From assembly GCA_031282225.1 (NCBI GenBank), contig JAITEC010000152.1, forward strand, positions 1 to 5,077: a stretch of 5,077 nt of DNA. Reading direction: 5' to 3'. The notes beneath the pieces are model-generated. The model saw nothing but the letters and a program-made list of their open reading frames with translations. It was not told where the DNA came from and searched no databases. Shown here one piece after another: positions 1 through 5,077 of the stretch; the first letter of the stretch is position 1; the number at the start of each line of letters is the position of its first letter. Source of the DNA: Oscillospiraceae bacterium. Lineage in GTDB: Bacteria; Bacillota; Clostridia; Oscillospirales; Oscillospiraceae. The position numbers and the translations under genes are program-made.

Positions 1-449
1 TCCCGCAGCCGGGTGCGATCGCCCTCCGTGAGTTCTCCGGAGAAGACATATATCGTTGCGGTGCGCACCTCCGGGCGCTCGGAGCGCGTGAGGATTTGGA
101 TGCACTGGGCGCAGGAGTCGGCGCGCTGGTCATACTGCCCGGGCAGCGGTTCCACGCCGAGCGCCCAGCCTGTTACGACGGGCATATGCCCGTCGTAACA
201 GATGTCAACCTGCGGCTCAGAGAGCACGGACGAGCGCACGTCACCGTATACCCGCTCGTCAATACCGGAGATGTCGTACCTGTTGAAAATCCGCAAGCCG
301 ACGACGCGCTCGCAACCCAGCGTCTCGCGCGCATCGCGCAAGACGGAGGCGGCGTGTATGTCAAAACCCGGTTTTTTCTCAGTAAAACAGCGAAACACGC
401 GGTGCCCCGCCTCGTGAAAACTGTGAATTGCGCCGTTGCTATCGCTCAT
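1..449 (-). CDS. purL: Phosphoribosylformylglycinamidine synthase, N-terminal part (runs off left edge)
   Basis: This is the first 149 codons of a FGAM synthase, which converts FGAR, glutamine and ATP to FGAM in cytoplasmic de novo purine synthesis. Seen directly: EKKPGFD (about residues 24-30), FNRYDISGID (55-64), SEPQVD (77-82) and the very typical LPGQYDQRADSCAQC (102-116), followed by RPEVRTATIYVFSGEL. These match the N-terminal region of the long single-chain PurL (about 1,200-1,300 aa) found in clostridia, so the ATPase and glutaminase domains should lie beyond the left edge. The ATG at 449 has a perfect AGGAGG 5 nt upstream and overlaps the end of the lipoprotein gene by 11 bp. It gives about 17 residues that family members usually lack. 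An in-frame GTG at 398 would give MFRCFTEKKPGFD, closer to the usual start. The product call is firm; the start is uncertain. The reading frame contains a perfect 32-bp palindrome at codons 83-93. Confidence 0.93.
   Translation of the reverse strand, partial: MSDSNGAIHSFHEAGHRVFRCFTEKKPGFDIHAASVLRDARETLGCERVVGLRIFNRYDISGIDERVYGDVRSSVLSEPQVDICYDGHMPVVTGWALGVEPLPGQYDQRADSCAQCIQILTRSERPEVRTATIYVFSGELTEGDRTRLR
135..146. repeat. 12-bp palindrome CTGCCCGGGCAG in purL
   Basis: A perfect 12-bp palindrome lies 23 bp from the 32-bp one. It encodes the conserved Leu-Pro-Gly-Gln of the LPGQYDQRAD motif, so protein constraint together with high GC explains it adequately. It is listed because it could pair or compete with the neighbouring hairpin in purL mRNA: both have GGGCA/TGCCC arms. 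Confidence 0.6.
170..201. repeat. Perfect 32-bp palindrome inside purL
   Basis: Each strand reads CTGTTACGACGGGCAT followed at once by its exact reverse complement, centred between 185 and 186, with no spacer and no mismatch. The next outward pair (169/202) does not match, so the symmetry ends sharply. In the purL frame it covers most of codons 83-93 and encodes C-Y-D-G-H-M-P-V-V-T. In RNA it could fold into a hairpin with a stem of about 14 bp; in supercoiled DNA it could extrude a cruciform. Under a uniform random model the expected number of perfect 32-bp palindromes in 5 kb is about one in a million. Its role, if any, is unknown. Confidence 0.97.
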
Positions 450-2064
450 ACGAGCCTCCTGTAAAAAAACTCCGCCCCACGCTCCAGTCGATAATATCAA
501 AGAACACGCTTGTCTGTGTGGGGCGCATGCCTGAAATAATATTCCTGCCGGTGTGTATCGTGTACTGTTTATACAGTATGGGAACCACAGTTGCGTCGCT
601 TCTCGCCATGTCGCACAAACGCCGCGCCGCAGCGGTGCGTCGGGCATCTGTATCGGACGCGAGGAAAGCGTCTATATACGGCGCGTATTCCTGAGCGCCC
701 GCCTTCCCGTAGTCGAGCCTGCCGCCTGGCAGCAAGAGCTCTGAGACGTCGAAATTCGCCGGTATGGAGGTCTCGCCGTAATAGATGTCGAAATCCCCCT
801 CCTCAAGCGCCGCGATAAATTCGCCCCACGGCAAGATGCGCAGCCTGGCGTCTATTCCCATGCGGTTCATCGTGTCGCATATGAGGCGTGCGGCCTCCGC
901 CTTGCGCTGGTTTTCGCTGTTTACTATGAAATCAAGAGAAAACGCCGCGTACCCGCCGCCGAACACGGGATACTCAAGGAACATATCGCTGTCGTAGTCG
1001 GAGAGCCCGAGACGCGAAAAGATAGAGGATATCTCCAAAAACGCGTCTTTCGGCGGTTCCTCCCACCCGCTGTCGTATATACCGTATGCGGGAGACATCA
1101 GTAGCCGGGCGGGCAGCGCGGCACCTGACATAATATCGTCGGCTATGGCCTCCCTGTCCGTGCACAGACCGATGGCTTGCCTCATTTCCGGCACGGCCAG
1201 TATGGGCTGCCGTTTTGAAAATCCTAAATAATGGAGCGTTGTGGTATTGTAGTACCGGATCTCATGGTCCCAGTGTGTCTCTACGGACTCCAGCCCTGTA
1301 GGATCGGTCCTGTATAGGTCGATTTTGCCCTCTGTGAACAGATCCACGAGTTCCGAGCCGGTGCATTTTCTCAGATGGATCTCCCGGAATGGCAGACGCG
1401 CGGCGTCCCTGTATTGCGGCAACGCGGCGAGTAGGGGTTCCCCGCCTCTCTCCGTGTAGACATACGGGCCGCTGCCGGCGGGCGCGAACCGATCCGCGCC
1501 CCCGCTCTTGATTATCGGAATGTCAAGCAGCGCCGGCAAATTGCCGTCAGGGCGATTTAACCGCACAGTGACCGTGCCGTCGCTCTCGTTTGCCGTCACG
1601 TCGTCTATATTGTCGAGCCGACCGGCGAATTTGGACAGCGAGCGCGCCAAGTTGAGCGAATAGGCCGCGTCGTCCGCCGTGAGGCTCGTCCCGTCGCCCA
1701 TCGCGATGTCCCGCTTGATCGTGAACACATAAGTCGACGCGTCTTCTGCGGAATAACTCTCGCAAAGCACCGGCACGGGAGAAAAACTCTCGTCAAGCGC
1801 GAACAGACCCTCGTACATCAAAGACGCCACGAGCATATTGTCGGTATCGGAGCCGGTCATCGGGTTGAGGGTGCTGTCGGGGTTGTACATGAGCGTGAAG
1901 CGTCCGTCGGTGACGGCGGCGGGCGTGTATACAGGCGCCGCCTGTATTGTGTCCGGAGGCGCGGAGACGGTCTGCTCCGGCACAGCGTCGACAGTTGCGC
2001 AGCCTGACGAGCACGACGCGGCCAATACAGCCGCAGAGACAAAGGCGATAGTTTTTCTTAGCAA
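439..2064 (-). CDS. Family-5 ABC solute-binding lipoprotein (peptide/nickel type, DppA/OppA-like)
   Basis: This 541-residue protein has the features of an SBP_bac_5 extracellular substrate-binding protein, normally the capture subunit of peptide, nickel or sugar ABC importers. The N-terminus is a lipoprotein signal: K4, a hydrophobic stretch to about residue 16, then cysteines at 18 and 22. Neither gives a perfect lipobox (AAS-C18, SSG-C22), so the lipidated Cys is uncertain. A low-complexity linker follows to about 50. Family signatures are LNPMTGSDTDNMLVASLMYEGL (66-87, in part), FTIKRDIAMGDGTSLTADD (114-132), GSGPYVY (197-203), the region MRQAIGLCTDREAI (294-307) and a C-terminal DIIDW (523-527). 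The TTG start at 2064 directly follows an in-frame TAA and has AGAGGTGG 8 nt upstream, so it cannot begin earlier. No permease or ATPase gene is present in the window. It lies 27 bp after a DUF4330 gene and overlaps purL by 11 bp. The family is confident; the ligand is unknown. Confidence 0.9.
   Translation of the reverse strand: MLRKTIAFVSAAVLAASCSSGCATVDAVPEQTVSAPPDTIQAAPVYTPAAVTDGRFTLMYNPDSTLNPMTGSDTDNMLVASLMYEGLFALDESFSPVPVLCESYSAEDASTYVFTIKRDIAMGDGTSLTADDAAYSLNLARSLSKFAGRLDNIDDVTANESDGTVTVRLNRPDGNLPALLDIPIIKSGGADRFAPAGSGPYVYTERGGEPLLAALPQYRDAARLPFREIHLRKCTGSELVDLFTEGKIDLYRTDPTGLESVETHWDHEIRYYNTTTLHYLGFSKRQPILAVPEMRQAIGLCTDREAIADDIMSGAALPARLLMSPAYGIYDSGWEEPPKDAFLEISSIFSRLGLSDYDSDMFLEYPVFGGGYAAFSLDFIVNSENQRKAEAARLICDTMNRMGIDARLRILPWGEFIAALEEGDFDIYYGETSIPANFDVSELLLPGGRLDYGKAGAQEYAPYIDAFLASDTDARRTAAARRLCDMARSDATVVPILYKQYTIHTGRNIISGMRPTQTSVFFDIIDWSVGRSFFTGGSYER
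455..460 (-). promoter_or_regulatory. Ribosome binding site of purL
   Basis: A consensus AGGAGG sits 5 nt upstream of the ATG at 449 and inside the last codons of the lipoprotein gene. It supports the ATG start despite the unusual N-terminal extension, and suggests that purL translation is coupled to that of the gene before it. Confidence 0.8.
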
Positions 2065-2072
2065 TTATTATG

Positions 2073-2080
2073 CCACCTCT
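2073..2080 (-). promoter_or_regulatory. Ribosome binding site fixing the TTG start of the lipoprotein gene
   Basis: AGAGGTGG lies 8 nt upstream of the TTG at 2064. The codon just before the TTG in the same frame is TAA, so this site together with that stop settles the start at a non-ATG codon. It occupies part of the 27-bp intergenic gap (2065-2091), which is too short to hold a recognisable promoter or terminator. Confidence 0.75.
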
Positions 2081-2091
2081 GAGTAGAATTT

Positions 2092-2589
2092 TCAGCCCGG
2101 ATTAATCAATTCGGTGATTGTGAGGGTTACGTCGACGTATTTTGTGTGGCACTTTTGTTCGGAGTTCTCCGCGAGCTCAAACGAGCGGTTGGCGTAATAC
2201 CGCCCGGCGCTGACCGAGCACTGCGCAACGACGGTCAGTTCCACATCGTACCGGTTCTCTATGGTGACCTTGACATATGTGCCGTCGGCTTTTGGCGCGT
2301 TCGTCGTGGCGCCGGTGACGTCCACGGACGTTATTTTGCCTATATTGAACCCGTTGTCCGAATAAAGCGTGTCGCCCTCGCGCAGCAACGCCGCCGACAT
2401 GCTGCGCACGGATCTTATTATGGCCTTATATGTCACGGGGACGGTGTTCACGGCAATGGTAGGCCCGCCGACTACGTTGAACTTCGCGTACGCCGCGAAA
2501 ATTGTCGCAGCCGCCATCAGGATTACCACGATGTCTATCACGCTTATTTTGCCGAACAGCCTTCCGCGGTCGTCTATAAATTTCCTCAC
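2092..2589 (-). CDS. DUF4330-type membrane-anchored protein (second copy)
   Basis: This protein of about 165 residues is anchored by one membrane segment and has the look of the DUF4330 family, whose function is not established to my knowledge. Seen: an N-terminal FIDDRGRLFGKISVID motif (4-19) typical of the family, a transmembrane helix at about 17-35, then a probable extracytoplasmic beta-rich domain with REGDTLYSDNGFNIGKITSVD around the middle. The GTG at 2589 was chosen: it puts the conserved motif right at the N-terminus, lies 4 bp after the stop of the gene before it, and has GGGGAGGG about 8-9 nt upstream. The longer reading from ATG 2616 (174 aa) overlaps its neighbour by 23 bp, adds nine non-family residues and has no good ribosome binding site. 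It is a diverged paralogue of the DUF4330 gene before it and sits between that gene and the lipoprotein. Topology (N-inside, domain outside) is inferred. Confidence 0.82.
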   Translation of the reverse strand: MRKFIDDRGRLFGKISVIDIVVILMAAATIFAAYAKFNVVGGPTIAVNTVPVTYKAIIRSVRSMSAALLREGDTLYSDNGFNIGKITSVDVTGATTNAPKADGTYVKVTIENRYDVELTVVAQCSVSAGRYYANRSFELAENSEQKCHTKYVDVTLTITELINPG

Positions 2590-2593
2590 GGTT

Positions 2594-3115
2594 TCAGCCC
2601 TCCCCGCGCTCGACATTTATAATATAGCCTGCGCCTGCGTACCCGGGACCCATTATGCTCATGCGGGCGCCGTTGCGTACGGCAAACCCTCCGCCTACGA
2701 CAATGCTCTCATCTGTCTCCATCGCAGGCGACTCCAACAAAAGATTTCCCGTATAGCGCTCCGGCACTACCGCGTCGATATATTCGCCCGTGAATATATT
2801 CTTGGACGACATGACAAACGGCACGGTATCCACCGACACCACAACGCCCACCGAGCGCTTCTCGACTATCTCCATGATGGAGTCGCCCGGTTTTATTTGA
2901 TCCGTGAACCCCTCGGGCAGACCCAGTATTTCCACTGTATACCTCACGGTCGTGGGCGTGCCCGACGACAGCATTTCCACTCCCGCAGACCTGCCCAGAC
3001 GGAAAAATAGATAGACCGCCGCAGCGGCCGCTATAATTATGGCGATGTCGAAAATGTTGAGCCGCCATTTTATTTTCCGCCTCTGCCCGCCGGTTCCGCC
3101 TGTATTGTTTTCCAT
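2594..3115 (-). CDS. DUF4330-type membrane-anchored protein (first copy)
   Basis: This 173-residue protein has a Gly-rich, basic N-terminus (QRRKIKWR, 11-18), one transmembrane segment (LNIFDIAIIIAAAAAVYLFF, 19-38) and an extracytoplasmic domain of about 130 residues. The positive charges before the helix predict N-inside topology. The domain shows IKPGDSIMEIVEKRSVGVV (74-92) and ends with a VGGGFAVRNGARMSI stretch and a short hydrophobic strand, in line with DUF4330 proteins; the family assignment is from memory of its pattern. It lacks the DxxGRLFGK N-terminal motif of the next gene, so it is the more divergent copy. The ATG at 3115 has GAGGGGG 7 nt upstream. It lies 15 bp after the glycosyltransferase gene, and its 3' end carries the ribosome binding site of the second copy. 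It may be an accessory protein of glycan assembly; this is inferred from context only. Confidence 0.75.
   Translation of the reverse strand: MENNTGGTGGQRRKIKWRLNIFDIAIIIAAAAAVYLFFRLGRSAGVEMLSSGTPTTVRYTVEILGLPEGFTDQIKPGDSIMEIVEKRSVGVVVSVDTVPFVMSSKNIFTGEYIDAVVPERYTGNLLLESPAMETDESIVVGGGFAVRNGARMSIMGPGYAGAGYIINVERGEG
2598..2605 (-). promoter_or_regulatory. Ribosome binding site supporting the GTG start at 2589
   Basis: GGGGAGGG lies within the last codons of the first DUF4330 gene, with GGAGG 9 nt from the GTG at 2589. The alternative ATG at 2616 is preceded by AT-rich sequence without a Shine-Dalgarno match. Because this site is translated as part of the gene before it, coupled translation of the two DUF4330 proteins is likely. 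Confidence 0.7.
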
Positions 3116-3122
3116 GTAATTG

Positions 3123-3129
3123 CCCCCTC
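3123..3129 (-). promoter_or_regulatory. Ribosome binding site of the first DUF4330 gene
   Basis: GAGGGGG lies 7 nt before the ATG at 3115 and fills half of the 15-bp gap after the glycosyltransferase stop codon. No room is left for a promoter or terminator, which supports a continuous transcript. Confidence 0.65.
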
Positions 3130-3130
3130 G

Positions 3131-4258
3131 CTAACGGATTTGTTTTTTGCCGCGCCGCAGTTCGTGCGCGGCAATGTATACTCCCTCTATGTCCGCCGCC
3201 ATGCGCTGCGCGGTAAACCTGCCCGCATACGCCTCATACGCTTTTTTTGACATATCGGACAGAAGCGCGCGGTTGCCGTATAGCCTTTTGACGGCGCCGG
3301 CCAGCGCGCGCGCGTCCTTTTTCGGTACGACCAGGCCGTTTTCGCCGTCTGTAATGAGATATGGGTTGCCGCCGTAATCGCTGACGACTGCGGGCGTGCC
3401 CAAGCTCATGCCTTCGAGCAGCGACAAACTGGATGTCTCCGTGCCAAACGACGCGTTGAGCTGCAAATCGGTTATGTTTTCGATACCTGCGGTATCGGCG
3501 ACAAAACCGGTGAACACGCATTTTGTCAGGCCGAGCTTGTCGGCGAGGGCGCGCAGGCCGCTCTCTTCCGAGCCGCATCCGGCAATTATAAAGCGTATGG
3601 GCAGGTTGTCGAGTAGTTTTGCGGCCTCCAGGACATATCGGTGCCCCTTGACCTCTTCGAGCCTGGCGATAATTGAGCACACGAACTCGCCGCCGCTGAT
3701 GCCGAGCGACTCCCGAACGGCCAGGCGTTCGCGCTCGTCCAAGCGGCGCACGGGTTCCACGCCGTTGAACATGGTGAATATCTTGCGCGGGTTTACACCC
3801 GTGTCAACGAGATTGGCGCGCGCGGCTGGGGACACGGCTATTATTGCATCCGCCAGCGCGTTGTTCGCGGCGCCCGATATTTGGCGCAGCGGGAACGCGG
3901 TGCTGCGCCGGCTCAGGTCGAAAGCGGAGTGCCTCGTGTATACCACGGCGCACCGGCCGTATAACCGGGCGGCAATGCGCGCTGACAGATTGGCGTGCGT
4001 GTGCACAATGTCCGAGTCGAGAGACTTGATGAGACGACGCAGAGCCGATATTGATTTCCAGCTGAGCGAGCGCTCGCCTATGCCGACGATCTCCGCTGTC
4101 TCTATGCCGATGCCGTGAAGGCGCGGGAGCAGCATCGATCCCGCGGGCACGGCGACAGTATGCGAGAATCCCCCGCGGTCGGCAAATTTCAAGTAGTTTA
4201 TGAGCGCCAGTCCGGCGCCGCCGATATTGGAATCGGATATGACATTTAAGACCCTCAT
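3131..4258 (-). CDS. GT4-family glycosyltransferase
   Basis: This 375-residue GT-B fold enzyme should be a retaining glycosyltransferase that moves a sugar from a nucleotide-sugar donor to a growing glycan at the inner face of the membrane. The N-terminal acceptor-binding half begins MRVLNVISDSNIGGAG (1-16), and has DIVHTHANLSARIAARLYG (83-101) and YTRHSAFD (107-114). The C-terminal donor-binding half has FNGV (164-167), the phosphate-binding pair R199 and K204 in IARLEEVKGH, and the EX7E motif E274...E282 in ETSSLSLLEGMSLGTPAVVS, followed by GGNPYLITDGENGLVV. The length is normal for the family and no key residue is missing. The ATG overlaps the stop codon of the O-antigen ligase-like gene as ATGA, with GGAGAGAGG a rather long 12 nt upstream, so translational coupling is likely. 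Donor sugar and acceptor cannot be told from the sequence. The context points to an exopolysaccharide or cell-wall glycopolymer. Confidence 0.92.
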   Translation of the reverse strand: MRVLNVISDSNIGGAGLALINYLKFADRGGFSHTVAVPAGSMLLPRLHGIGIETAEIVGIGERSLSWKSISALRRLIKSLDSDIVHTHANLSARIAARLYGRCAVVYTRHSAFDLSRRSTAFPLRQISGAANNALADAIIAVSPAARANLVDTGVNPRKIFTMFNGVEPVRRLDERERLAVRESLGISGGEFVCSIIARLEEVKGHRYVLEAAKLLDNLPIRFIIAGCGSEESGLRALADKLGLTKCVFTGFVADTAGIENITDLQLNASFGTETSSLSLLEGMSLGTPAVVSDYGGNPYLITDGENGLVVPKKDARALAGAVKRLYGNRALLSDMSKKAYEAYAGRFTAQRMAADIEGVYIAAHELRRGKKQIR

Positions 4259-5077
4259 TGCCGCGCGCCGCCTCTCTCCGGCAGCGCGGAACGCCCGGCT
4301 GTCAGCGCGCCGAGCCCTATGACAGCCCAGAATATGAGCTCTACCCTGTAGTTATAAAAAGAGTAGTCGGTCAGCCCCTGAATAAAAAAGCCCGCAACAG
4401 CTGACAGCGCCGCGATTTGCAGTATGCGGCTGTCGCGGTCGCGTTCACGGGACATGGCGGAGGCCAAAGTTCTTATATACGCTATAGCGACGGCGAGAAA
4501 GACGACGAGCGAGGCGATGCCCGCGTCGCACACTATCTGCAGGAACAGGTTGTGCGAGTGCGGCGCCGCCACGGTGTTGTAGCTGTAGAGAGGATATATT
4601 TTATTGAAAGCCGCCGTACCCGGGCCAATGCCAGTAAACCAGTAGTCCCCCAACAGCGCCAGCGTGCCCAGCCATATCTGGAGCCTGTATGAGGTGGAGC
4701 CGTCGGACAGGTCGCCAATACTGGTAAAGCGGTTTATATACACGTCCGGCAGCAGGAAGTACGCCGCCAAGAGACCCGCGACGCCGACAAGTATGAATCG
4801 CCGGTCGACGAGTATGAGAAAAAGCAGCGCAGACGCCACGAGCCCCAACCAACCGCCGCGCGCGAACGTGAGCAGCATGCACACGAGCATCACGCCTGTC
4901 GCGCCCCAAAAGACCAGCCGCGAGAGGTCGTCTTTGGCTATTATGGCCAGCGCCGCAGAGATGGGTATGACGAGCAGGAGGTACTCGGCGAGCACATTGG
5001 GGTTGCCCAGCGTGGAGTACACGCGGCTGATGCCGGTGAACATCTCGCTGTCGAGCCACGCGGCGGCTCCGGAAACG
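4255..5077 (-). CDS. O-antigen ligase/polymerase-like membrane protein (Wzy_C), 3' part, runs off right edge
   Basis: These are the C-terminal 273 residues of a polytopic membrane protein of the O-antigen ligase (WaaL/Wzy_C) family, which transfers or polymerises lipid-linked glycan on the outer face of the cytoplasmic membrane. The frame stays open to the window edge, and AWLDSEMFTGISRV continues a family motif through the Met at 5043, so that Met is internal. In fragment numbering: GNPNVLAEYL (24-33), an Arg in FARGGWLGL (71-79), about four membrane helices, then a large external loop with SYRLQIW (129-135), GIGPGTAAF (149-157) and HSHNLFLQ (173-180), and three more helices. The Arg residues and the HxHN histidines are the usual functional residues of the family. 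Since the host looks Gram-positive, the product is more likely an exopolysaccharide or cell-wall glycan than LPS O-antigen. It probably heads this part of the operon; its start is not visible. Confidence 0.88.
   Translation of the reverse strand, partial: VSGAAAWLDSEMFTGISRVYSTLGNPNVLAEYLLLVIPISAALAIIAKDDLSRLVFWGATGVMLVCMLLTFARGGWLGLVASALLFLILVDRRFILVGVAGLLAAYFLLPDVYINRFTSIGDLSDGSTSYRLQIWLGTLALLGDYWFTGIGPGTAAFNKIYPLYSYNTVAAPHSHNLFLQIVCDAGIASLVVFLAVAIAYIRTLASAMSRERDRDSRILQIAALSAVAGFFIQGLTDYSFYNYRVELIFWAVIGLGALTAGRSALPERGGARQ

Noticed and set aside
96..464. A 122-codon plus-strand open frame at the left end
   Set aside because: The minus strand here encodes unmistakable PurL motifs (EKKPGFD, LPGQYDQRAD), so this is a shadow.
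463..469. A run of seven T on the coding strand near the end of the lipoprotein gene, considered as a terminator
   Set aside because: No GC-rich inverted repeat precedes it, and it codes for Phe-Phe just before the purL ribosome binding site.
439..470. Slippage on the T7 run, which on loss of one T (or a +1 shift) would join the lipoprotein frame to the purL frame
   Set aside because: The frames do line up, but purL has its own strong ribosome binding site and ATG, and a lipoprotein-PurL fusion makes no topological sense.
2065..2091. The 27-bp gap before the lipoprotein gene, considered as a promoter region
   Set aside because: It is mostly ribosome binding site, and no spaced -35/-10 pair is visible.
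2210..2238. Inverted repeat CTGACCG/CGGTCAG with a 15-base loop in the second DUF4330 gene
   Set aside because: A 7-bp stem with a long loop is expected by chance in 5 kb and lies inside coding sequence with no T tract.
2369..3010. A 213-codon plus-strand open frame spanning both DUF4330 genes
   Set aside because: It runs across two well-supported opposite-strand genes with good ribosome binding sites, and its His/Arg-rich product looks like antisense translation.
3304..3314. Alternating GC run (possible Z-DNA)
   Set aside because: It is only 11 bases and encodes Ala/Arg-rich residues of the glycosyltransferase, as expected at high GC.
3396..4118. A 240-codon open frame on the plus strand opposite the glycosyltransferase gene
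   Set aside because: It is antisense to a gene with clear GT4 motifs, its translation shows no recognisable domain and is rich in Arg/Ser, and such long shadows are common at this GC content.

Overview
The window reads as part of one minus-strand operon from a fairly GC-rich member of the Clostridia (Firmicutes). The lineage is an inference. It rests on strong purine-rich Shine-Dalgarno sequences, GTG/TTG starts, frequent ATA/TAT codons, the N-terminus of a long single-chain PurL of the kind known from clostridia, and the DUF4330 / O-antigen-ligase-like neighbourhood. No rRNA, tRNA, CRISPR array, insertion sequence or convincing terminator was found. Coding density is close to 100%, and the longest gap between genes is 27 bp.

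Transcription order runs from right to left. First comes the 3' part of an O-antigen ligase/polymerase-like membrane protein (Wzy_C type), which runs off the right edge. A GT4-family glycosyltransferase follows with an ATGA overlap. Next is a single-pass membrane protein of the DUF4330 type (15 bp gap), then a second DUF4330 protein whose start is best moved to a GTG so that it follows its neighbour after 4 bp. A family-5 solute-binding lipoprotein (DppA/OppA-like) comes next after a 27 bp gap and uses a TTG start. Last is the 5' end of purL (FGAM synthase), which overlaps the lipoprotein gene by 11 bp and runs off the left edge.

The first two genes point to assembly of a surface or extracellular glycan: the glycosyltransferase adds sugars in the cytoplasm and the Wzy_C protein polymerises or transfers lipid-linked glycan outside. 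The two DUF4330 proteins should be membrane-anchored with their folded domains outside the cell, so they could be accessory factors of that process, but their function is not known to me. The solute-binding protein has no permease or ATPase partner in the window. PurL belongs to de novo purine synthesis and seems metabolically unrelated; it may simply be co-transcribed.

The most striking non-gene signal is a perfect 32-bp palindrome with no spacer (170-201), lying inside the purL reading frame. It is far longer than chance allows in 5 kb and is not an insertion relative to the expected PurL length. The other points worth attention are the conserved-looking but functionally unexplained DUF4330 pair, the orphan lipoprotein, and the start-site choices for three genes.
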